Positions 1 to 5,152 of a stretch of DNA of 5,443 nucleotides are shown here, in pieces (the stretch's first letter is position 1; every line of letters begins with the position of its first letter). The notes under the pieces are model-generated. The model was not told where the DNA came from and ran no database searches. It saw only the letters and a list, made by a program, of their open reading frames with translations. This stretch comes from Pseudomonadota bacterium (GTDB lineage: Bacteria; Myxococcota_A; Polyangia; Polyangiales; Polyangiaceae), in assembly GCA_023411445.1 (NCBI GenBank), contig JAEYOT010000523.1, forward strand, positions 1-5,443, written 5' to 3'. A program made the translations under genes and the position numbers.

Positions 1-303
1 GTACTCCGGCATCCGCGGCAGACTGACGAAAACCCGAACGCCGCCGCCGGCTTCCACCACTTCCAGCGTCCCCGTTACCGTGTGGCTCTTGGCCGAGCCA
101 GGGGGCGTGTACTTGAAGATGAGGTAAGCGGCCTCCGGGTCCTTTTCCAGGACCTCATACCCCAGGTCCACGCGCACATAGCGGAGAGCGCCACTGTAAG
201 TTTGCGCCTTGGTGTAGCTGGAGGTGCCGTCCACGCGCGCGGCGGCGGGCCCGGCAACCAGCGAGAGCAAGGTCACGAGACGGTAGGCCCAGCGTCGGGT
301 CAT
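1..303 (-). CDS. Small exported protein of unknown function (3' end beyond the left edge)
   Basis: This frame is open from an ATG at 303 to the window edge and gives the first 101 residues. The N-terminus looks like a Sec signal peptide: MTRRWAYR, then a hydrophobic stretch at about residues 9-18, then PAAA, with likely cleavage after Ala22. The product should therefore be periplasmic or outside the cell. The visible mature part (from RVDGTSS) has no cysteine, so it is not a lipoprotein. It shows alternating beta-like segments (YLIFKY about residues 60-65, TGTLEVVE about 77-84, VRVFVSL about 89-95), as in a small beta-rich or alpha/beta domain. I do not recognise the family. It starts 37 bases after the stop of the PHP phosphatase on the same strand, so it is probably the last visible gene of that cluster. 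Only a weak AGG-type ribosome binding site lies upstream. I am fairly sure the gene is real because of the clean signal peptide, but its function is unknown. Confidence 0.72.
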   Translation of the reverse strand, partial: MTRRWAYRLVTLLSLVAGPAAARVDGTSSYTKAQTYSGALRYVRVDLGYEVLEKDPEAAYLIFKYTPPGSAKSHTVTGTLEVVEAGGGVRVFVSLPRMPEY

Positions 304-340
304 GCCTGGCGCCTAGCTGCTCGGCAGAGCGCGGGCCAAG

Positions 341-1090
341 TTATTGCGGCAGCTCGCCCTGTAGCAAGGCGGACGGCCCGTGCTCGAACAAAAACGTCAG
401 CTCATCCTCGTCGTAGCGCCGCCTGATCCAGTCAAAGCTCTGCTTCACCTGCGCGAGGTCACCCGGGCGGTGCAGGTCCGTGCAGGCTGCGCTGTACAGC
501 TCCCGCTCCAGGAGCTCTTCGGCGGCACGTTGGGGACGGCGGCCGTACTTGCCGACCAGCGCCATGCAGTCCAGCAACGCGGCGACGCCTTGATCCACCA
601 GTCGCTCGAGCGCCTCTGGCTGATCCCAAAACTTTCGATAGCGCTCCGGGTGCGCGATCACCGGCAGCAGGCGACGTCGGCGCAGATCGAACAGGCGCTC
701 CTCGATCTGGCGCGGAAAATCGATCTCGTAAAACTCCAGCAGCACGGCGCGCCCGCCGGGGTAGGGCAAAGCCTGACCGCTCAGCAGGCGGTTATAGACT
801 TGGTCATCGAAGTAGTGCTCGCTCGCTAGCGCCACCTCCGGCACGTCACGACCCGAGAGCGCGGGTCGAAACGTCTCGAACGCGCGCTCCAGGCCTTGGC
901 GCTCGTTGTCGAACATGCCGGGTCGCATGTGCGGCGTCGCGATCACCTGCTGGAAGCCCAGGCTCTTGAGCCCCTCCAGCATGGCGACGCCGTCGGCAGC
1001 GGTCGGCGCGCCGTCGTCGATGCCGGGCAAGAAATGACAGTGCAGATCGATCAACGCGAGTGGTGTCGCACGTTTCGTCGAGGCGGGCAC
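341..1090 (-). CDS. CpsB/YwqE-type PHP-domain phosphatase (probable protein-tyrosine phosphatase)
   Basis: This is a 249-residue PHP-fold metal-dependent phosphoesterase, the usual length for the CpsB/YwqE family. These enzymes dephosphorylate tyrosines of bacterial tyrosine kinases that control capsule or exopolysaccharide export in the cytoplasm. The motifs occur in order: DLHCHFLPGIDDG (residues 15-27), ATPHMRPG (51-58), SEH with Glu91, LLEF with Glu119, IAHPERY (145-151) and TDLH (204-207). The probable metal ligands H17, H19, H54, E91, E119, H147, D205 and H207 are all present, as is R150, so an active enzyme is expected. The last motif reads CTDLHRP where family members usually have SDAHN, but the Asp and His remain. 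The start is GTG; no other start exists before the in-frame stop near 1136-1138. No clear Shine-Dalgarno is visible, so translation may depend on the roadblock gene, which ends 13 bases upstream. No kinase gene is visible. Another PHP phosphoesterase role, such as histinidol-phosphatase-like activity, is possible but less likely. Confidence 0.88.
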   Translation of the reverse strand: MPASTKRATPLALIDLHCHFLPGIDDGAPTAADGVAMLEGLKSLGFQQVIATPHMRPGMFDNERQGLERAFETFRPALSGRDVPEVALASEHYFDDQVYNRLLSGQALPYPGGRAVLLEFYEIDFPRQIEERLFDLRRRRLLPVIAHPERYRKFWDQPEALERLVDQGVAALLDCMALVGKYGRRPQRAAEELLERELYSAACTDLHRPGDLAQVKQSFDWIRRRYDEDELTFLFEHGPSALLQGELPQ

Positions 1091-1103
1091 GCGCCGGGCG
1101 GGC

Positions 1104-1493
1104 TCAGCCCATGGCCGTGCGGCCGGCGTCCTCGGTCAGGATCCGGCGGCAACCGTCACTCAGCCGCAGGTAGTCGGCGTCCTTCGCGTCGCCCAAGGCG
1201 CTGATCGACACCTCCAGGCCGTCGATCAGGAGACGGCGCACCGGCGGCCTGGTGCCGCGGAAGCCGAGCTCGTCGAGGCGCGGGTCGTTGGCCGGCAGCG
1301 TGGAGATGGCCGCCAGCTCCTCACACACCTGGGCCGCACCGGAGCGGGCCACCAAGCACCCGGACGCATCCGCCACGGCGACTGCGGAAAGTCCGCTGTC
1401 ACGGCGGGTGGCGTCGAGCAAGCGACACAAGGAGACGAACGTGTCGGTGGAGCGGCCGTGGCGACGTTCGGTGGCGAGCGGGCGTTGACTCAT
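1104..1493 (-). CDS. Roadblock/LC7-like small protein
   Basis: This 129-residue soluble protein has no signal peptide or membrane segment. The pattern resembles roadblock/LC7 domains: a helix at about 18-31 (FVSLCRLLDATRR), a strand-turn-strand SAVAVADASGCLVARSG (about 36-52), a helix CEELAAISTL (57-66), a strand pair RRLLIDGLEVSISALGD (86-102) and a final helix LRLSDGCRRIL (109-119). Roadblock proteins often bind or regulate Ras-like GTPases (MglB on MglA is the myxobacterial example) or act as dimeric scaffolds. No MglA-type partner is encoded here; the only GTPases in the window are Era and Der, and a link to them would be speculation. I chose the ATG at 1493 because it fits the domain boundary; upstream extension in this frame is low-complexity Arg/Pro/Ser sequence opposite the ATPase gene and is not credible. 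It leads the leftward cluster and is divergent from the ATPase. The coding call is good; the fold assignment is moderate. Confidence 0.62.
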   Translation of the reverse strand: MSQRPLATERRHGRSTDTFVSLCRLLDATRRDSGLSAVAVADASGCLVARSGAAQVCEELAAISTLPANDPRLDELGFRGTRPPVRRLLIDGLEVSISALGDAKDADYLRLSDGCRRILTEDAGRTAMG

Positions 1494-1582
1494 CGTGCTG
1501 CCTAGCTTGGTGGAGGCGTTGCTCGCCGGACAAATTTCGCGGAAGTTACGGGGCCGTTCGCGTGCTACGGGTAGGGCCGGCC
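1494..1582. promoter_or_regulatory. Divergent intergenic region between roadblock-like gene and ArsA-like ATPase
   Basis: This 89-base spacer must hold the start signals for both the leftward cluster and the rightward ATPase unless they are read through from outside. Its middle holds an AT-richer patch, AAATTTCGCGGAAGTT (1532-1547), an imperfect palindrome matching its reverse complement at 12 of 16 positions and centred almost exactly in the spacer. It could be a shared operator, but this is inference. I see no convincing -35/-10 pair on either strand. Confidence 0.4.
1569..1576 (+). promoter_or_regulatory. Ribosome binding site that decides the ATPase start
   Basis: The purine run GGGTAGGG ends 6 bases before the ATG at 1583. 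This favours ATG 1583 over the in-frame GTG at 1562, which would add seven residues (beginning with LRVGPA after the initiator) ahead of the P-loop and would lie upstream of this site. Confidence 0.55.
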
Positions 1583-2692
1583 ATGAGCGACGACCGCTTT
1601 CAGCGCCTGGCAGCGCAGCGTCGGGTCCTGGTGTGCGCCGGGGCCGGTGGCGTGGGCAAGACCACCGTGGCGGCGGCGCTGGCGCTCGGCGCAGCGCGCC
1701 GTGGTCGTCGCGTGCTGTGCCTGACGATCGACCCGGCGCGTCGCCTCGCCGACAGCCTGGGGCTGACGCTGGCTCCCGGCGTGGAAGAAGAGGTGAAGGC
1801 CGAGCGCTTCCCGCCGGGCGGCAGCTTGAGCGTGGCCATGCTGGACCCGAAGAGCACGTTCGACGACTTGGTCGTCCGCCACGCCTCTTCACCGGAGGTG
1901 GCCGAGCGCATCTTGCATAACCAGTTCTATCGGCACGTATCGACGTCGCTCGCCGGCACGCAGTCGTACATGGCGATGGAGAAGGTGCTCAGCGTCCTCA
2001 AGTCCGGCCGCTACGACTTGATCGTGCTGGACACCCCGCCCACCTCGGAGGCGCTGGATTTCCTGGATGCACCCGAACGCTTGGTGGAGGCGCTGGACAG
2101 CCCCGCCATGCGCTGGTTGGTGCAGGCGCTGCAGCCCAGCGGGGGCTTTAGCATGCGCATCTTGGCGCGAGGGGTCGCGGCGCTGCTGCGCACCATGGGC
2201 CGGCTCACCGGGCGCGGCTTCTTGGAAGACATGGCCGCCTTCGTGGGCGAGCTCAACGAGCTGTTCGGCGGCTTCAAGGAGCGCGCGGCCGAGGTCTCGC
2301 GCGCCTTCCGCGCGGCGGACTTCGGCTATCTCCTGGTGGCCGCCCCGTTCGGTCCTGCCGTGGAGGAAGCGCACTTCTTCTCGGAGCGCTTGCGCCGGCT
2401 GGGCATGCGGGCCGACGCGCTGGTGCTCAACCGGGTCCACCTCGCGTCCGAGCCGGCCACCTTGCCCGAGCTCTCCGCCCTGACCGCGGCGCGCGGCTTG
2501 ACCGTCGCCCCCGAGCGCCTACAGCGCGCTCACGCAGACGAGCAGGCGCGCGCCCGCACCGAGGGGCCGCACCTGGCGCGAGCGCGCAGCATGTTCGAGC
2601 CGGGCCGGCTCTGGATCGTCCCCGTGATGGCGGGGGACGTGCGAGGCCTGGCAGATCTCGGCAAGGTCACGCGCGCGCTGCTCGGCGCCTGA
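1583..2692 (+). CDS. ArsA/Get3-like anion-transporting-type ATPase lacking the signature lysine
   Basis: This 369-residue cytoplasmic P-loop ATPase belongs to the ArsA/Get3 branch of the SIMIBI class. The P-loop reads CAGAGGVGKTT (residues 18-28), switch I LTIDPARRLADSLG (47-60, with the likely catalytic Asp50), SLAGTQSYMAMEKV (122-135), switch II VLDTPPTSEALDFLDAP (148-164) and the adenine-loop type motif VLNRV (281-285). The position of the signature (intradimer) lysine, normally GKGGVGKT, is Ala21, while the phosphate-binding Lys26 remains. Only two cysteines are visible, Cys18 and Cys46, both in the nucleotide fold; the metalloid-binding cysteines of ArsA and the CxxC zinc motif of Get3 are absent. 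No arsenic-resistance gene is nearby, so arsenite export is unlikely. The closest remembered match is the actinobacterial Rv3680-type (BagB) subunit, which pairs with a lysine-containing Rv3679-type partner. No partner is adjacent here. Family call is secure; substrate is unknown. Confidence 0.9.
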   Translation: MSDDRFQRLAAQRRVLVCAGAGGVGKTTVAAALALGAARRGRRVLCLTIDPARRLADSLGLTLAPGVEEEVKAERFPPGGSLSVAMLDPKSTFDDLVVRHASSPEVAERILHNQFYRHVSTSLAGTQSYMAMEKVLSVLKSGRYDLIVLDTPPTSEALDFLDAPERLVEALDSPAMRWLVQALQPSGGFSMRILARGVAALLRTMGRLTGRGFLEDMAAFVGELNELFGGFKERAAEVSRAFRAADFGYLLVAAPFGPAVEEAHFFSERLRRLGMRADALVLNRVHLASEPATLPELSALTAARGLTVAPERLQRAHADEQARARTEGPHLARARSMFEPGRLWIVPVMAGDVRGLADLGKVTRALLGA

Positions 2693-2701
2693 GCGAGCTC
2701 A
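2690..2701. other. Convergent stop codons inside a short inverted repeat
   Basis: TGAGC-GA-GCTCA contains the TGA stop of the ATPase (2690-2692) and, on the other strand, the TGA stop of der (2701-2699). The genes end 6 bases apart. There is no T-tract and the stem is only 5 bp, so this is not a convincing intrinsic terminator; none is seen at this junction. Confidence 0.5.
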
Positions 2702-4069
2702 CTCCGGACGCTTGCGGCGATCGCCCTTGCGCGGCACGGGCTTGGGCGGCAGCACCTTCTTGCTGCGCTCGCGGTAGTGTACCTGGATCGGCACCCCTTC
2801 GAAGTTGAAGGTCTTCCTGATCTGGTTCACGACGAAGCGCTGGTAGCTCGCCTTGACGTTGGCGGCCCCGCTACACATTGCCACGAACGTGGGCGGCGAG
2901 GCCTCGGCCTGCGTGATGTAGAAGATGCGCGGCGCGCGCCCGCCGTCCGTGGGCGGCGGCTGTCGCTCGATCACGTCGCGAAAGAAGCGGTTCAGCTCGG
3001 CGGTGGGAACGCGCCGCTCCCACTCGCGCGAGATCTTGATCGCCTTGGAGACCAGCTCCGAGACGCCGCGCCCCGTCTTGGCGGAGATCTCCATGATCGG
3101 CGCGAACTTGGCGAAGCCGAGCGTGTCTTCCGCCTGCTGGCGGGCCTTCTTCTGCTCTTCGCGCGAGAGCAGGTCCATCTTGTTGAGGCCCACGATGATG
3201 CCGCGGTTGCGATCCATGCACAGCCCCAGCAGCCGCGCGTCCTGCTCGGCCACGCCTTGCGTCGCGTCGCACATCAGCACCGCGATCTTGGCGCGCTCCA
3301 CCGCCTTGAGCGCTTGCATCACGCTGAGCAGCTCCACCTTCTCTTCGACCCGCGATTTGCGCCGGATGCCTGCCGTGTCCACCACGCACAGCGACTTGCC
3401 GTCGTAGGTGATGCGCGCGTCCAGCGCGTCGCGTGTGGTGCCGGGGCGATCGTCCACCAGCGCGCGCTCTTCACCACTCAACCGGTTGAATAGCGAGGAT
3501 TTCCCGGCGTTGGGGCGCCCGATCAGCGCGATGCGCGGCAGGTCGCCGCTGTCCGGCTGCTCCTCCACGAACGGCGGCAGCCGCTCCACCACCTTCAGCG
3601 CCAGCTCGGCGGTGCCGCGGCCGTGCAGCGCGGACACGTTGACCAGCTCCGGCACACCCAGCGAAAACAGCTCGGTCGCTTGCAGCGCGCGGCCCTCGTT
3701 ATCTACCTTGTTGGCGACGTACACCACCGGCTTGCTCGAGCCGCGCAGCAGGGCCACGGCCTCGCGATCCGGTGTGGTGGGCGGCAAAGTGCCGTCCAGC
3801 ACGCACACGATCACGTCCGCTTCGGCGATGGCAGCCTCCACGTGCCGCGCGATGCCTTGCTGCATCGGATCGCCGCTGGCCGGATCGAAGCCGCCGGTGT
3901 CCACCAGCGTGACGTCGCGCCCAGCCAAGTGCCCGGGCGCGTAGTGCCGGTCGCGCGTGATGCCGGGCACGTCGTCCACGATCGCGAGCGACTTGCCCGC
4001 TAGGCGATTGAACAGCGTGCTCTTGCCCACGTTGGGCCGGCCGACGACGGCCACGATCGGGGTGGTCAC
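2699..4069 (-). CDS. der: Ribosome assembly GTPase Der (EngA)
   Basis: Der is a GTPase with two tandem G domains that acts in late 50S subunit assembly in the cytoplasm. The protein has 456 residues, in the usual range. G domain 1 has GRPNVGKS (10-17), DTGGF (57-61), NKVD (120-123) and SAL (146-148). G domain 2 has GRPNAGKS (184-191), PGTTRD (209-214), DTAGI (231-235), NKMD (296-299) and SAK (329-331). The C-terminal KH-like domain spans about 353-435 and includes ITQAEASPPTFVAM and a SYQRFVVNQIRKTF segment. A strongly basic tail follows (about 433-456, RERSKK to RKRPE), probably for rRNA contact. The start is GTG at 4069, whose last two bases belong to the TGA stop of era (GTGA overlap), with a strong Shine-Dalgarno in the end of era. 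This indicates translational coupling, so Era and Der are probably made together. All nucleotide-binding motifs are intact. The gene converges on the ATPase. Confidence 0.98.
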   Translation of the reverse strand: MTTPIVAVVGRPNVGKSTLFNRLAGKSLAIVDDVPGITRDRHYAPGHLAGRDVTLVDTGGFDPASGDPMQQGIARHVEAAIAEADVIVCVLDGTLPPTTPDREAVALLRGSSKPVVYVANKVDNEGRALQATELFSLGVPELVNVSALHGRGTAELALKVVERLPPFVEEQPDSGDLPRIALIGRPNAGKSSLFNRLSGEERALVDDRPGTTRDALDARITYDGKSLCVVDTAGIRRKSRVEEKVELLSVMQALKAVERAKIAVLMCDATQGVAEQDARLLGLCMDRNRGIIVGLNKMDLLSREEQKKARQQAEDTLGFAKFAPIMEISAKTGRGVSELVSKAIKISREWERRVPTAELNRFFRDVIERQPPPTDGGRAPRIFYITQAEASPPTFVAMCSGAANVKASYQRFVVNQIRKTFNFEGVPIQVHYRERSKKVLPPKPVPRKGDRRKRPE

Positions 4070-5019
4070 GACTTACCTCCGGCGGGCTTGTCGTAGCCCA
4101 GCTCCGCGAGCATGCGCGGCGTCTCCTTCCAGCGCGGCGTGACGCGCACGAACAGCTCGAGCTTCGTCTTGCGGCCGAACAGGCGCGTGAGACGGCGCTC
4201 CGCGCCGAGCCGCACCTGCTTGATCACCGACCCGCCGCTGCCCACGATGATCTTGCGCTGGCCCACCTTCTCCACGTGCACCGTGGCGGCGATGTGCAGC
4301 TTCTCGCCTTCGTCGAAGCTGTCGATGCTGACCGCCACCGCGTGCGGTATCTCGCCACGCAAGCTGAGCAGCACCTGCTCGCGCACGTACTCCCGCGCGA
4401 AGAAGCTGGAGGGCTTATCGGTCAGCGTATCCTCGGGGTAGCCAGGCTCACCCTCGGGCAAGAGCTGGGCGATCTCATCCAACAAGCGGTCGACGCCATC
4501 GTTTTCCAGCGCGGAGATCGGCACCAGCGTGCGAAACGGCACGGCGTCCAGGTAGCTCTGGAGCAGCGGCAGGAGCAGGCCCTTGTCGCGCACCGCGTCC
4601 ACCTTGTTCAGCGCCAGGATCGCGGGGCGCTTGCCCAGCTTCATGCTCTTGAGCAGCTCGGCGTCCTCAGGTTGCAGCTCGCTCAGCGGCGGCACCGTAT
4701 CGTTGCCCTTCGTCTTCTTGGGCACCAGCTTCACGCCGCTCGTGGCGTCCGTGACGAACACGACCACGTCTGCGCTCTCCACGGCCGACATGGCGGAGGA
4801 GTTCATGCGTGAGCCAAGCTCGGTCTTCGGCTTGTGGATACCGGGCGTGTCCAAGAACGCCAGCTCGGCATCCGGGCGGCGCACGACCCCGAGTAAGGAG
4901 TCGCGCGTGGTTTGGGGGAGGGGCGAGACGATGGCCAGCCGCTCACCCAAGATCTGGTTGAGCAGGGTCGACTTGCCGACGTTGGTGCGGCCTACGATGG
5001 CGACGGAGCCAGCGCGCAT
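4066..5019 (-). CDS. era: GTPase Era, 30S subunit assembly factor
   Basis: Era binds the 3' end of 16S rRNA through its KH domain and helps mature the 30S subunit. The protein has 317 residues, slightly longer than the usual 290-305. Motifs: G1 GRTNVGKS (10-17, with Thr12 where Pro is usual), G2 PQTTRD (35-40), G3 DTPGIHKPK (57-65), G4 NKVD (138-141), G5 SAL (169-171). The linker and KH domain follow, with FFAREYVREQVL (206-217) and the KH loop IIVGSGGSVIK (257-267). About 20 extra residues (about 96-117, around VPKKTKGNDTVPPLSEL) lie between G3 and G4, where E. coli Era has a short loop; this accounts for the added length. ATG 5019 is the only possible start because an in-frame TGA lies four codons upstream (5034-5032). 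The N-terminus before the P-loop is therefore shorter than in E. coli. Shine-Dalgarno is weak. It is followed directly by der; RNase III and recO, frequent era neighbours, are not present. Confidence 0.98.
   Translation of the reverse strand: MRAGSVAIVGRTNVGKSTLLNQILGERLAIVSPLPQTTRDSLLGVVRRPDAELAFLDTPGIHKPKTELGSRMNSSAMSAVESADVVVFVTDATSGVKLVPKKTKGNDTVPPLSELQPEDAELLKSMKLGKRPAILALNKVDAVRDKGLLLPLLQSYLDAVPFRTLVPISALENDGVDRLLDEIAQLLPEGEPGYPEDTLTDKPSSFFAREYVREQVLLSLRGEIPHAVAVSIDSFDEGEKLHIAATVHVEKVGQRKIIVGSGGSVIKQVRLGAERRLTRLFGRKTKLELFVRVTPRWKETPRMLAELGYDKPAGGKS
4075..4080 (-). promoter_or_regulatory. Strong Shine-Dalgarno for der within the era coding end
   Basis: On the minus strand GGAGGT is followed by AAGTC and then the GTG start at 4069, a 5-base spacing. 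These bases also encode the Gly-Gly near the era C-terminus (PAGGKS). A near-consensus site supports the GTG start and independent or coupled re-initiation at der. Confidence 0.85.
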
Positions 5020-5037
5020 GTCAGATAGTTCTCATCT

Positions 5038-5066
5038 GGTGATCAGTCTCGCGGCCGAAGCCGCGA
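5038..5066 (-). promoter_or_regulatory. era leader hairpin followed by GAUCACC (possible Era-binding site)
   Basis: Read in the era direction, a 7-bp stem UCGCGGC / GCCGCGA closes a C(UUCG)G loop (5066-5049). Four bases (GACU) later comes GAUCACC (5044-5038), and 18 bases after that the era ATG. The sequence and structure are seen directly. That Era might bind it, as it binds GAUCACCUCC next to helix 45 of 16S rRNA, is inference. No T-tract follows the hairpin, so it is not an intrinsic terminator. Confidence 0.35.
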
Positions 5067-5130
5067 AACCCGGGGGTTAGGGGCGGGGTATTCCCAGATT
5101 GTGGGGACGCGCGCAAGTTGCGGCCCCAAC

Positions 5131-5149
5131 CGGGCGGGAGTAACGCCCG
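5131..5149 (+). promoter_or_regulatory. Ribosome binding site of the glycosyltransferase gene in a hairpin loop
   Basis: CGGGCG and CGCCCG form a 6-bp stem around the loop GGAGTAA. The only Shine-Dalgarno-like sequence, GGGAG (5136-5140), lies in and beside this loop, 12 bases before the GTG at 5153. The loop also contains the in-frame TAA (5141-5143) that bounds the gene upstream. Folding of the stem would bring the site closer to the start or partly mask it. Confidence 0.4.
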
Positions 5150-5152
5150 CTC

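Larger units (their letters stand above)
5020..5152. promoter_or_regulatory. Divergent intergenic region with several inverted repeats
   Basis: This 133-base spacer separates leftward era from the rightward glycosyltransferase-like gene and should carry both promoters. It contains inverted repeats one after another: CAGAT/ATCTG (5022-5038), TCGCGGC/GCCGCGA (5049-5066), AACCC/GGGTT (5067-5078), a compound repeat TGGGG..CGCAA-G-TTGCG..CCCCA (5102-5128), and CGGGCG/CGCCCG (5131-5149). No convincing sigma-70 type -35/-10 pair is visible on either strand, and no coding sequence is credible here. Confidence 0.55.

Noticed and set aside
380..829. Long plus-strand frame opposite the PHP phosphatase
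   Set aside because: It is the antisense shadow of a gene with complete PHP motifs and shows no recognisable domain.
1562..1582. GTG 1562 as start of the ATPase
   Set aside because: The purine-rich ribosome site lies after this GTG and 6 bases before ATG 1583, so the ATG is preferred.
1494..1892. Upstream extension of the roadblock-like frame to 1892 on the minus strand
   Set aside because: The added residues are low-complexity Arg/Pro/Ser sequence antisense to the clearly real ATPase; ATG 1493 fits the domain.
1583..2692. Arsenite efflux ATPase
   Set aside because: The metalloid-binding cysteines and arsenic operon neighbours are missing.
2717..2724. GCGATCGC palindrome resembling a HIP1 site
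   Set aside because: It is a single copy formed by Gly-Asp-Arg codons in the Der tail; expected by chance in GC-rich DNA.
2777..3493. 238-residue plus-strand frame opposite der
   Set aside because: High-GC antisense shadow, rich in His, Arg, Leu and Ala, lying over conserved Der motifs.
4276..4812. 178-residue plus-strand frame opposite era
   Set aside because: Antisense shadow of era with composition bias and no domain.
2699..5019. Functional link between the roadblock-like protein and Era or Der as a MglA/MglB-like pair
   Set aside because: Era and Der are ribosome assembly GTPases in a separate transcription unit; only loose proximity supports the idea.
5049..5066. Intrinsic terminator
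   Set aside because: The stem is good but no T-tract follows on either strand, and no gene ends here.
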